Source of the DNA: Burkholderiaceae bacterium
Lineage (GTDB): Bacteria; Pseudomonadota; Gammaproteobacteria; Burkholderiales; Burkholderiaceae_B
Direction of reading: 5' to 3'
DNA length: 54,771 bases
Assembly (NCBI GenBank): GCA_030158305.1
Contig: JAOATE010000009.1
Coordinates: forward strand, 18,361-73,131
Shown here piece by piece: positions 16,521 to 24,133 of this stretch. The notes below the pieces were generated by a model. It saw only the letters and a list, made by a program, of their open reading frames with translations. It was not told where the DNA came from and searched no databases. Position 1 is the stretch's first letter, and every line of letters begins with the position of its first letter. The position numbers and the translations under genes are program-made.

Positions 16521-17690
16521 ATGGCTTCAAAGTCTTCTGACTATCTCTTTACCTCCGAATCCGTTTCCGAAGGACATCCAGACAAGGTCGCTGACCAAGT
16601 TTCCGATGCCATTCTGGATGCGATTTTCACTCAAGACCCCCACGCACGTGTCGCAGCGGAAACGCTGTGCAACACTGGTTTGGTTGTTTTGGCAGGCGAA
16701 ATCACCACTACCGCCAACGTTGATTACATTCAGGTTGCGCGCGATACGATCAAGCGTATTGGCTACGACAATACTGACTACGGTATCGACTACAAAGGCT
16801 GCGCGGTGTTGGTGGCCTATGACAAACAGTCTCCCGATATCGCTCAGGGCGTGGACCGCACCTCTGAGGACTATCTCAATCAGGGCGCGGGCGACCAGGG
16901 TTTGATGTTTGGTTACGCATGTAACGAAACACCTGATTTGATGCCTGCTCCAATCTGGTACGCACACCGCCTGGTGCAGCGTCAGAGCGAGTTGCGCAAA
17001 GACGGCCGCCTGCCTTGGCTGCGTCCCGATGCAAAATCACAGGTCACGTTCCGCTACGTCGACGGCAAGCCTGTCGAGGTCGACACTGTTGTGTTGTCGA
17101 CACAGCACGCCCCTGAAATTTCGCAAACTGCGATCCACGAAGCGGTGATTGAGGACATCATTCGTCCAAGTTTCCCCGCTGGTTTGCTGACACCCAAGAC
17201 CAAGTTCCTGATCAACCCAACCGGTCGTTTTGTGATCGGCGGACCCCAGGGCGATTGCGGCCTGACAGGTCGTAAGATCATTGTCGATACCTATGGTGGC
17301 GCTTGCCGTCACGGTGGTGGCGCGTTCTCCGGCAAGGACCCTTCAAAGGTTGACCGTTCGGCTGCTTATGCTGCACGCTATGTCGCAAAAAACATTGTGG
17401 CAGCTGGTCTGGCAAGCAAGTGCGAAGTGCAGGTGAGCTATGCGATCGGTGTGGCAGAGCCGATCAACATCACGGTTGACACACATGGCACAGGCGTCGT
17501 GTCTGATGAGCAATTGTCCAAACTCGTGCGCGAGCATTTTGACCTGCGTCCAAAAGGCATCGTCAACATGCTCGACTTGCTGCGTCCGATCTACAGCAAG
17601 ACAGCTGCCTACGGCCACTTTGGTCGTAGCGAGCCTGAGTTCAGCTGGGAAGCCACGGACAAGGCTGCTGCACTGAAAAAGTCAGTCTAA
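16521..17690 (+). CDS. metK: S-adenosylmethionine synthetase
   Basis: 389 residues. Makes SAM from methionine and ATP. Signature motifs are present: [16 protein letters not shown] near the N terminus, [12 protein letters not shown] near 115-126, and the glycine-rich [19 protein letters not shown] loop near 262-280. ATG 16521 has AGGA seven bases upstream; the in-frame GTG at 16515 is too close to that site. With ahcY and metF a few kilobases downstream it forms the SAM cycle. The DUF1289 gene follows with one base between. Confidence 0.98.
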   Translation: MASKSSDYLFTSESVSEGHPDKVADQVSDAILDAIFTQDPHARVAAETLCNTGLVVLAGEITTTANVDYIQVARDTIKRIGYDNTDYGIDYKGCAVLVAYDKQSPDIAQGVDRTSEDYLNQGAGDQGLMFGYACNETPDLMPAPIWYAHRLVQRQSELRKDGRLPWLRPDAKSQVTFRYVDGKPVEVDTVVLSTQHAPEISQTAIHEAVIEDIIRPSFPAGLLTPKTKFLINPTGRFVIGGPQGDCGLTGRKIIVDTYGGACRHGGGAFSGKDPSKVDRSAAYAARYVAKNIVAAGLASKCEVQVSYAIGVAEPINITVDTHGTGVVSDEQLSKLVREHFDLRPKGIVNMLDLLRPIYSKTAAYGHFGRSEPEFSWEATDKAAALKKSV

Positions 17691-17691
17691 G

Positions 17692-17964
17692 GTGACGACT
17701 CAGCCACCTTCATTAAACTGGGATGAGGCGCCTGAGGGTGCTTCACCGAAAGCTTCTGGTCAGACGACACTTGAAGATGTTTCAAAGGGAGCAGATTCGC
17801 CTTGTGTGGCGATTTGCTCTACCTTGTTTGATGACGTGTGTCGTGGCTGTGGCCGCACGGTGATGGAAGTTTCGAACTGGGTTTTTATGACCAAAGAGGA
17901 AAAGCATGCAGTGTGGGTGCGGATTCTTGCGGAAGGTTATCCAAAAAAGTCTGGGGAAACCTGA
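17692..17964 (+). CDS. DUF1289 (Fe-S-type) small protein
   Basis: 90 residues. The C-terminal half is a DUF1289 domain: SPCVAIC, then VCRGCGRTVMEVSNW and TKEEKHAVW. Its four conserved cysteines suggest a metal or iron-sulfur site. The N-terminal 35 residues are low-complexity and not conserved. The start is taken as GTG 17692, one base after the metK stop, with no clear ribosome site, so coupling to metK is likely. A strong terminator follows four bases after its stop. Function unknown. Confidence 0.85.
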   Translation: MTTQPPSLNWDEAPEGASPKASGQTTLEDVSKGADSPCVAICSTLFDDVCRGCGRTVMEVSNWVFMTKEEKHAVWVRILAEGYPKKSGET

Positions 17965-17967
17965 AAG

Positions 17968-18004
17968 AAAAATAGGTACTCATTTCTGAGTACCTATTTT
18001 TTTT
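17968..18004. terminator. Bidirectional intrinsic terminator
   Basis: A nearly perfect 14-15-bp stem (core AATAGGTACTCA / TGAGTACCTATT) with loop TTTC. It is flanked by A5 on one side and T8 on the other, so it works on both strands. It ends metK-DUF1289 (plus) and the dehydrogenase unit at 18032 (minus). Confidence 0.93.
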
Positions 18005-18031
18005 GGTCGACCGACTTCTATTCGCTTTTGA

Positions 18032-18946
18032 TTACTTTTCTTTCTTTTCCGACAAGGTGTCGCCTGCTAAGGCTTCAGACAACTTGGCGATTGCCGTGTG
18101 GTCTTGGCCGGGTCCGAGCATTTGTGCGCACGAGGCCCACATTTCACGACACAACGACGAAAAAGGAGTCGGTGTGTTGGTGTCGCGACCAATGCCAAGC
18201 GCAATGCTCAGATCTTTGACCATCAGGTCCAGACCAAAGCCAGCGTTGTATTGACCCGACAACACGAACTGTTTGAATTTCTTCTGCGTGGAGTTGTTCA
18301 TCCCCGTTGAAGAATTCAGCACGTCGACCATGGCCGAGGGATCCAGACCAAAGCGCTTGCCGATCAGCAGGGCTTCGACGCCGATCAAAAAGCCGCCAGC
18401 AGACACCAGATTGTTCAGTGCCTTCATGGCGTGGGCAGAGCCGACGTCGCCGGTTGGAGTGATCGAGGTCCCCATGCAGGCCAATACCGGGCGAACACGT
18501 TCAAGCAGCTCGGCGCTGCCGCCAAACATGATGGCCAGTTCGCCAGTCTTGGCGCGTGGCACGCCGCCTGAAACAGGGGCGTCAACCAAGTGACCTTTGG
18601 CGGCCGTGACGAGTTCAGCCAACGCGCGGGTGATGGTCGGTACGCCAGAAGTCATGTCGATGACGACGGAACCTGGACGCAAACCGGCCAAGACGCCTTC
18701 TGGGCCTGTGAGGACGGCTTCCAGAATGTTGCTAGTGGGCAAAATTGTGACGATGAGCTCAGAGGCGGCCGCCAGTGCGCGGTTGGAGGCGGCGACGGTG
18801 CCACCGATTTCCTTGGCGAAAGCTTGTGCGCGCTCTTTCGAGGCGTCAATCACTTGCAGGGGGTAGCCAGCTTTGTGCAGCAGGGAGGCCATCGGCCATC
18901 CCATGCTGCCTAAGCCCACAAAACCGATCGTGGGCAGGGCGCTCAT
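18032..18946 (-). CDS. 3-hydroxyisobutyrate dehydrogenase-family NAD(P) oxidoreductase
   Basis: 304 residues, beta-hydroxyacid dehydrogenase family. The N-terminal Rossmann motif is GFVGLGSMGWPMA, the substrate-binding stretch is DAPVSGGVPRAKTGELAIM (near 122-140), and the catalytic Lys is in MKALNNLVSAGG near 172. The family includes 3-hydroxyisobutyrate dehydrogenase, tartronate-semialdehyde reductase and related enzymes; which one cannot be told. The C terminus is short and charged (SEKKEK). Its ATG overlaps the stop of the decarboxylase-like gene upstream (ATGA), so they form a two-gene operon. The terminator at 17968-18004 ends the unit. Confidence 0.92.
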   Translation of the reverse strand: MSALPTIGFVGLGSMGWPMASLLHKAGYPLQVIDASKERAQAFAKEIGGTVAASNRALAAASELIVTILPTSNILEAVLTGPEGVLAGLRPGSVVIDMTSGVPTITRALAELVTAAKGHLVDAPVSGGVPRAKTGELAIMFGGSAELLERVRPVLACMGTSITPTGDVGSAHAMKALNNLVSAGGFLIGVEALLIGKRFGLDPSAMVDVLNSSTGMNNSTQKKFKQFVLSGQYNAGFGLDLMVKDLSIALGIGRDTNTPTPFSSLCREMWASCAQMLGPGQDHTAIAKLSEALAGDTLSEKKEK

Positions 18947-19488
18947 TTCTTAACTGCCTTTTTTGCAGCTGCTTTTTTGGCGGGCGCTTTAGCGGCGACG
19001 GCTTCAGCGGCAGCAGGCTTAGCGGCGGCGACTTTTTTAGCAGCGGCTTTCTTGGCAGTCACTTTTTTCTTGGCGGCTTTGGCAGCTGCTTTTTCGTAAG
19101 CACCTTCTTCTTCGAGCACTTGGTTGGCGGCTTTGAAAGCGTCCAGACCTGCGGGGATGCCACAGTAGACTGTTGCGTGCAGCAAGACTTCTTTGATTTC
19201 TTCGACAGTGACGCCGTTGGCCAGCGCGCCTTTGACGTGCAGCTTGATTTCAGCGGAACGGTTCAGCGCAGTCAGCATGGCCAGGTTGAGCATGCTGCGT
19301 GTCTTGCGGCTCAGACCGTCACGGGTCCAAGCGTAGCCCCAGCACCACTCGGTGGTGATGTGCTGGAAAGCCATGGTGAAATCGTTGGCTTTGGCAATGG
19401 AGCCGTCCACGTAGTCAGCGCCGAGTACGTCACGACGAACGGCCAGGCCGTCTTTAAACAATTGAGCGGTTTCGCTTTTAGCAGACAT
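18943..19488 (-). CDS. Carboxymuconolactone decarboxylase-like protein with Lys/Ala-rich tail
   Basis: 181 residues. Residues 1 to about 130 are close to PcaC (4-carboxymuconolactone decarboxylase) in style: RRDVLGADYVD, FTMAFQHITTEWCWGYAWTR, RSMLNLAMLTALNR, and the VYCGIPAGLDAFKAA segment. The last 50 residues consist almost entirely of Lys, Ala, Pro and Val in AAKK-type repeats, like a histone H1 or AlgP tail, which PcaC proteins normally lack. TGGAG precedes the ATG. No other protocatechuate genes are near, so protocatechuate breakdown is not supported; it may be an alkylhydroperoxidase-type relative. It is coupled to the dehydrogenase gene. Confidence 0.88.
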   Translation of the reverse strand: MSAKSETAQLFKDGLAVRRDVLGADYVDGSIAKANDFTMAFQHITTEWCWGYAWTRDGLSRKTRSMLNLAMLTALNRSAEIKLHVKGALANGVTVEEIKEVLLHATVYCGIPAGLDAFKAANQVLEEEGAYEKAAAKAAKKKVTAKKAAAKKVAAAKPAAAEAVAAKAPAKKAAAKKAVKK

Positions 19489-19638
19489 GTAAGGCTCCAG
19501 AATCAGTATGATTAAAAATAAATAAAGTAAAACGTGTAACTAAATGTGTAAGACACACCACGATTGGCCTCGATTGTCTGCGCTTGTCTTTACCTGTGTC
19601 AAGCGGGAATCATCGATGATGCCTATAAAGGAGAAACA

Positions 19639-20454
19639 ATGAATCTGCCTCAGTATGAAATTTATGCGTTGCGCTATGCGACGATTCAGCAACGGATGCG
19701 CCGCGAAAACTTCATTGTTCAGGATCCGCACGATGAACCGATGCCGATGGATTATTTTGTCTGGCTCATCCGCGATGGTCAGCGCAATATTTTGGTGGAC
19801 ACGGGGTTCAATGCGCGACAAGCCAAAGAGCGTGGTCGCACGCTGCTGCGCTGTCCGATTGGCGCGCTGTCTTTACTGGGTCTGGCGCCAGAGGACATCG
19901 AGGATGTTGTGTTGACGCATCTGCATTATGACCATGCGGGCAACATCGATCTGCTTCCAAATGCACGCTTTCATGTGCAAGAAGACGAGGTGGATTACGC
20001 TTGCGGTAAGCACATGTGCCACGGACTCTTTCGTCATGCCTACGATGTAGAAGACGTGGTGAGTCTTGTGCGACGCGTGTATGCGGAGCGTGTCCAGTTT
20101 CATCAAGGGCGACATGAGCTGGCGCCAGGAGTCGAGCTAATCAAAATCGGAGGCCATACGAAGGGCTTGCAATCTTTGCGCGTGCACACCGCACGTGGCT
20201 GGGTGGTGTTGGCGTCGGACGCGAGCCATTTTTATGAAAATATGGAAAGGCCGTCGCCCTTTCCGATTGTGTTTCATGTGGGTGATATGGTGGCGGGCTA
20301 TGCGACCCTGCGTGCGGCGGCTGCAACGTCCGAACACATCATTCCCGGGCACGATCCTCTGGTCCGTGCGCGCTATCCGTTCCATGGCAAGCCAGAGGAT
20401 GACATTGTGGCGTTGCACTTGCCTCCTCAGGCCACCACCTCAGCCAACACTTAA
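19639..20454 (+). CDS. Metallo-beta-lactamase-fold hydrolase (AHL-lactonase family)
   Basis: 271 residues. Two-zinc hydrolase fold: the HxHxDH site is THLHYDHAG (His94, His96, Asp98, His99). A further His follows in KIGGHTKGLQS, an Asp in LASDASHFY, and a His in IIPGHDPLV. These proteins are usually annotated N-acyl homoserine lactonase family; true quorum quenching is unproven here. ATG 19639 has AAGGAG at ideal spacing; an upstream in-frame ATG (19564) was rejected. It is monocistronic, divergent from the decarboxylase-like gene. Confidence 0.9.
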   Translation: MNLPQYEIYALRYATIQQRMRRENFIVQDPHDEPMPMDYFVWLIRDGQRNILVDTGFNARQAKERGRTLLRCPIGALSLLGLAPEDIEDVVLTHLHYDHAGNIDLLPNARFHVQEDEVDYACGKHMCHGLFRHAYDVEDVVSLVRRVYAERVQFHQGRHELAPGVELIKIGGHTKGLQSLRVHTARGWVVLASDASHFYENMERPSPFPIVFHVGDMVAGYATLRAAAATSEHIIPGHDPLVRARYPFHGKPEDDIVALHLPPQATTSANT

Positions 20455-20486
20455 GGCTTAAATATTAAGGGGTTGTGGGGTAAACC

Positions 20487-20516
20487 CTGTCGTAATCTCC
20501 AAAAACGGGCTACAAT
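20487..20516 (+). promoter_or_regulatory. ahcY promoter
   Basis: A good -10 TACAAT (20511-20516) with a weak -35 CTGTCG (20487-20492), 18-base spacer. Transcription would start near 20523, a few bases before the SAH riboswitch. Confidence 0.5.
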
Positions 20517-20525
20517 AGCTGTGCT

Positions 20526-20617
20526 TTTGAGGAGCGTTGCGACGGGCCAAGCCCGCCAGGCTCATTAGCTTCCACGTTACCGTCGGCCATTTGTCGACCT
20601 TAACGGCGCTCACCCAA
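20526..20617 (+). promoter_or_regulatory. SAH (S-adenosylhomocysteine) riboswitch
   Basis: The 5' core GAGGAGCGTTGCGACGGG, the partner CCCGCCAGGCTC, and the 3' segment AACGGCGCTCACCC match the SAH aptamer consensus. GAGCG (20532-20536 region) can pair with CGCTC in the 3' segment to close the characteristic pseudoknot. It senses SAH and turns on ahcY, whose product hydrolyses SAH. The ahcY ATG is about 80 bases downstream, after CGGAG. Confidence 0.93.
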
Positions 20618-20698
20618 TCCTGCCAAGCAGCGATTGCGGTGGTGCTCAATACACAGCCGTTCAATTGTTGTTCCGCGGGTATACCGGAGCTTAAACAC

Positions 20699-22114
20699 AT
20701 GAACGCTGTAAAAGAAAAATTCGCTGATTACATTGTTGCCGACATCACCCAGGCTGATTTTGGTCGTCGCGAGATCGCGATTGCTGAAACAGAAATGCCA
20801 GGTCTGATGGCCACGCGCGAAGAGTTCGCCAAGACCAAGCCGCTGAAAGGCGCCCGCATCACGGGTAGCTTGCACATGACGATCCAGACGGCTGTGCTGA
20901 TCGAAACCTTGCAGGCACTCGGCGCCGAAGTGCGTTGGGCTTCTTGCAATATTTTCTCGACTCAGGATCACGCCGCTGCTGCCATCGCTGCAATGGGTAC
21001 ACCTGTGTTTGCCAAAAAAGGCGAGTCACTGGTCGAATACTGGGAATACACACACAAGATTTTCGAATGGCCCGGCGACAAGCAAGCCAATATGATTTTG
21101 GATGATGGCGGCGATGCCACACTGTTGTTGCACCTCGGTACAAAAGCTGAGAGCGACATTTCGGTCTTGAACAACCCAGGTTCCGAAGAAGAAGTCGTCT
21201 TGTTTGCTGCGATCAAAGCACAGCTCAAAAAAGATCCTAAGTGGTACTCCACACGTCTGGCCCAGATCAAGGGCGTGACTGAGGAAACAACGACTGGCGT
21301 GCTGCGTTTGTATCAGATGTCGAAAAAAGGCGAGTTGGCCTTTGCCGCCATCAACGTGAACGACTCCGTGACCAAGTCAAAGTTTGATAACTTGTACGGC
21401 TGCCGTGAATCATTGGTCGACGCGATCAAGCGCGCGACAGACGTCATGATCGCGGGCAAGATCGCAGTAGTCGCAGGCTACGGAGATGTGGGCAAGGGTT
21501 CGGCACAAGCCTTGGCCGCGTTGCGCGCTCAGGTGTGGGTGACTGAAGTCGATCCAATCTGCGCACTGCAGGCAGCGATGGAAGGCTTTAAAGTTGTCAC
21601 CATGGAAGAAGCCGCAGACAAGGCTGACATTTTCGTGACCGCAACAGGCAACTACAACGTCATTACGCGTGCCCACATGGACCGCATGAAGGACCAGGCC
21701 ATTGTTTGTAACATCGGTCACTTCGACAACGAAATCGATGTCGTCGGTATCGAAGACTTGCAGTGGGAAGAAATCAAGCCACAAGTCGATCACGTGATTT
21801 TCCCGAACGGCAAGCGCATCATCTTGTTGGCCAAGGGTCGTCTCGTGAACCTCGGTTGCGGCACAGGTCACCCCTCGTTCGTGATGTCGTCTTCGTTTAC
21901 CAACCAGACGATTGCACAGATCGAGTTGTTCTCACGCAACGAAGAGTACAAGTCGGGTCAGGTCTATGTGTTGCCTAAGCATTTGGACGAAAAAGTCGCA
22001 CGTTTGCACCTCAAGAAGATCGGCGCAAACTTGACGACCTTGACACCTCAGCAAGCCGCTTACATCAGCGTCAAGCAAGAAGGTCCTTTCAAGGGCGACG
22101 CATACCGTTATTGA
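20699..22114 (+). CDS. ahcY: S-adenosylhomocysteine hydrolase
   Basis: 471 residues. Splits SAH into adenosine and homocysteine with a bound NAD. N-terminal substrate domain: [18 protein letters not shown], then [15 protein letters not shown] and [12 protein letters not shown]. The NAD Rossmann motif is [11 protein letters not shown]. The C terminus [19 protein letters not shown]...PFKGDAYRY is the conserved tail with the KxxxYRY end. ATG 20699 is preceded by CGGAG; an earlier in-frame start lies inside the riboswitch and is not real. It heads the unit with the holin-like gene and metF. Confidence 0.98.
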   Translation: MNAVKEKFADYIVADITQADFGRREIAIAETEMPGLMATREEFAKTKPLKGARITGSLHMTIQTAVLIETLQALGAEVRWASCNIFSTQDHAAAAIAAMGTPVFAKKGESLVEYWEYTHKIFEWPGDKQANMILDDGGDATLLLHLGTKAESDISVLNNPGSEEEVVLFAAIKAQLKKDPKWYSTRLAQIKGVTEETTTGVLRLYQMSKKGELAFAAINVNDSVTKSKFDNLYGCRESLVDAIKRATDVMIAGKIAVVAGYGDVGKGSAQALAALRAQVWVTEVDPICALQAAMEGFKVVTMEEAADKADIFVTATGNYNVITRAHMDRMKDQAIVCNIGHFDNEIDVVGIEDLQWEEIKPQVDHVIFPNGKRIILLAKGRLVNLGCGTGHPSFVMSSSFTNQTIAQIELFSRNEEYKSGQVYVLPKHLDEKVARLHLKKIGANLTTLTPQQAAYISVKQEGPFKGDAYRY

Positions 22115-22213
22115 TCAGCCTTTTTTCTAAGGTTGTCATCCGCGGTTATGAGTCAGGGTTGCGAGTGGGATGTCCTCATTTGCAGCCCAAAGTAGTGTTC
22201 ACCGGAGATTGTC

Positions 22214-22552
22214 ATGACTTGGTTGCTTGTCTGGATTTTAAATGCGGTGACATTACTAATCGTCGCCTACGTCTTGCCCGGAATTACGGTGGCCAGTTTT
22301 TGGTCAGCCATGATTGCGGCGCTCGTCTTGGGTTTGATCAATATGTTGGTCAAACCCATCCTCATTTTATTGACCCTGCCCATCACGATTGTGACGCTGG
22401 GTCTGTTTCTACTCGTGATCAACGCGCTGATGTTCTGGCTTGCCGGCTCGCTCCTGAAAGGCTTTCAGGTCAATGGCTTTTGGTGGGCGGTTGGGGGCGC
22501 ATTGCTCTATAGCGTGATCTCGGGTTTCTTGTCGGGTTTGATTAATCAATGA
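22214..22552 (+). CDS. Phage holin family (PF04020-type) membrane protein
   Basis: 112 residues with four predicted transmembrane helices: LLVWILNAVTLLIVAYVLP, MIAALVLGLINMLVKPI, LTLPITIVTLGLFLLVINAL and the GGALLYSVISGFLSG end. It is the 'phage holin family' membrane protein that is normally chromosomal and lies between ahcY and metF in many betaproteobacteria. There is no phage context, so it should not be read as a lysis gene. GGAG precedes the ATG. Its stop overlaps the metF ATG (ATGA). Confidence 0.9.
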   Translation: MTWLLVWILNAVTLLIVAYVLPGITVASFWSAMIAALVLGLINMLVKPILILLTLPITIVTLGLFLLVINALMFWLAGSLLKGFQVNGFWWAVGGALLYSVISGFLSGLINQ

Positions 22553-23394
22553 CCTCCCAAGCTACGCCTGCTTTTAGTCTCGAGTTTTTCCCTCCCCGCG
22601 ACGATGCTTCCCAGCAACGTCTCGTTGAGGGCGCCAAGAAAATGCTGGTGATCGCGCCGCACTATGTCAGTGTGACATTTGGAGCGGGTGGTTCTACTCG
22701 TGATGGCACGCTGGATACGGTACGGACGATGCGCACGCTCGGCTGCGACGCGGCACCGCATCTGTCTTGTATTGGCTCTTCGCGTGACGATCTCAAGGGG
22801 TTGTTGCAACGCTACCGCGAGGAAGGCGTTCGCCGAATCGTGGCCTTGCGCGGTGACATGCCTTCTGGCATGGGGGCGAGTGCGGCCGGCGCGTTGCATC
22901 ACGCAAGCGACTTGGTGGAGTTTATTCGCCAGGAAACAGGTGACTGGTTTCACATTGAGGTCGCGGCTTATCCTGAAATGCATCCTCAGGCAGCAGGTCC
23001 AGAAAAAGATCTGACGCATTTTGTCAACAAAGTACGCGCGGGTGCGAATAGCGCGATTACGCAGTACTTTTTTAACGCGGATGCATATTTTGATTTTGTC
23101 GAGCGCGTCCAAGCTAAGGGTATTGATATTCCGATTGTGCCGGGCATCATGCCGATCACCAATTACACACAATTGATGCGTTTTTCAGAAATGTGCGGGG
23201 CCGAAGTGCCGCGCTGGATTCGTCTGCGTCTGGCTGAGCTTGGTGATGACAAAGAGTCGATTCGTGCTTTTGGTGCCGAGGTCGTGACACGTCTGTGCGA
23301 GACTCTTCTGGACAACGGTGTACCAGGCTTGCATTTTTATACGCTCAATAACGCTGACGCCACCTTGTCTATTTGGCGTGGTCTAGGCCGCTAG
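22549..23394 (+). CDS. metF: 5,10-methylenetetrahydrofolate reductase
   Basis: 281 residues. Makes 5-methyl-THF for methionine synthesis. TIM-barrel motifs seen: FSLEFFPPRDD with catalytic Glu in the N-terminal strand, VTFGAGGSTRDGT, HLSCIGSSRDDL, RIVALRGDMP, and AYPEMHPQA, then NSAITQYFFNADAYFDFV. It is translationally coupled to the holin-like gene, and through the ahcY promoter is probably under the SAH riboswitch, so remethylation rises when SAH accumulates. It converges on the cyclo-ligase gene. Confidence 0.97.
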   Translation: MTSQATPAFSLEFFPPRDDASQQRLVEGAKKMLVIAPHYVSVTFGAGGSTRDGTLDTVRTMRTLGCDAAPHLSCIGSSRDDLKGLLQRYREEGVRRIVALRGDMPSGMGASAAGALHHASDLVEFIRQETGDWFHIEVAAYPEMHPQAAGPEKDLTHFVNKVRAGANSAITQYFFNADAYFDFVERVQAKGIDIPIVPGIMPITNYTQLMRFSEMCGAEVPRWIRLRLAELGDDKESIRAFGAEVVTRLCETLLDNGVPGLHFYTLNNADATLSIWRGLGR

Positions 23395-23460
23395 TCTGAA
23401 GAGACGACGCTTGATCAAGCGCTCACCACTTTAGTTGCGATGGGCGGTTCTCTAAAGCCG

Positions 23461-24081
23461 TTATACCGGTGGTGGATTTTGTAGCCAGCCGCTTGGTGTC
23501 AGAATGGCATCGAGCGGATAGTCATGTTCCTCTGGTCGATGACCCGCGTCTTCTTCGATGCGCGCTTGGTCCCAGGCAATCCCAATAGTGACAAAAGGCT
23601 GGCCCGTTTCATTGATTTGAGCAAGGGTGCGGTCGTAATAACCACCACCATAGCCAATACGTGCTCCATGTTCCGTAAAACCGAGCGTAGGGACGAGCAA
23701 AATGGTGGGCTGTAATATTTCCCCTCGCACGGGTTCAAGTACACCGAAGGCACCGCGCACGAGTGGATCCTCTGGTCGCCAAGCGTGAAATTCGAGCGGA
23801 GCCTGTTTTTTGACAACGATTGGCAGGACAATCGTGACACCCATCGAGTGCAATTGTGCATAGATCGGGCGCAAGTCAGGTTCGCCGTCGAGGGGCCAAA
23901 AGCCAGCAACTATTTCAGGTTCATCCTGTCCAACCGCTGCACGTGCTGAGCGGCGGGCGTCAAACCAGCTGAGCAAGGTCGTGCATAAAAAAGCGCTGCC
24001 ATGTTGGCGTTCGGCAACAGGAATGGCCTCTCGTAGGCTGCGAAGCCGCACACGAAGCAGGTCTGCGCTATTCTTTGTCAT
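23461..24081 (-). CDS. fau: 5-formyltetrahydrofolate cyclo-ligase
   Basis: 206 residues. Converts 5-formyl-THF to 5,10-methenyl-THF with ATP, returning stored folate to use. The family motif GYGGGYYDRTL is near residue 150, with the LLVPTLGFTEHGARIGYGGG stretch leading into it. RxRxLR at the N terminus and HDYPLDAILTP near the C terminus also fit. It sits convergent to metF, so two folate genes face each other across 66 bases, which include a 14-bp palindrome at 23408-23421. It is divergent from the lytic transglycosylase gene. Confidence 0.95.
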   Translation of the reverse strand: MTKNSADLLRVRLRSLREAIPVAERQHGSAFLCTTLLSWFDARRSARAAVGQDEPEIVAGFWPLDGEPDLRPIYAQLHSMGVTIVLPIVVKKQAPLEFHAWRPEDPLVRGAFGVLEPVRGEILQPTILLVPTLGFTEHGARIGYGGGYYDRTLAQINETGQPFVTIGIAWDQARIEEDAGHRPEEHDYPLDAILTPSGWLQNPPPV

Positions 24082-24133
24082 ATACCGTAGCAGTTGCTAA
24101 CTCATTGTTGTAAATGTTGTTCAAAGGCATTGT

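Noticed and set aside
20537-20698. Upstream extension of ahcY
   Set aside because: The in-frame codons lie in the SAH riboswitch and leader; ATG 20699 has the ribosome site and opens the conserved protein.
22214-22552. Holin as sign of a prophage
   Set aside because: No integrase, capsid or lysin genes are near; the protein is a conserved chromosomal neighbour of ahcY and metF.
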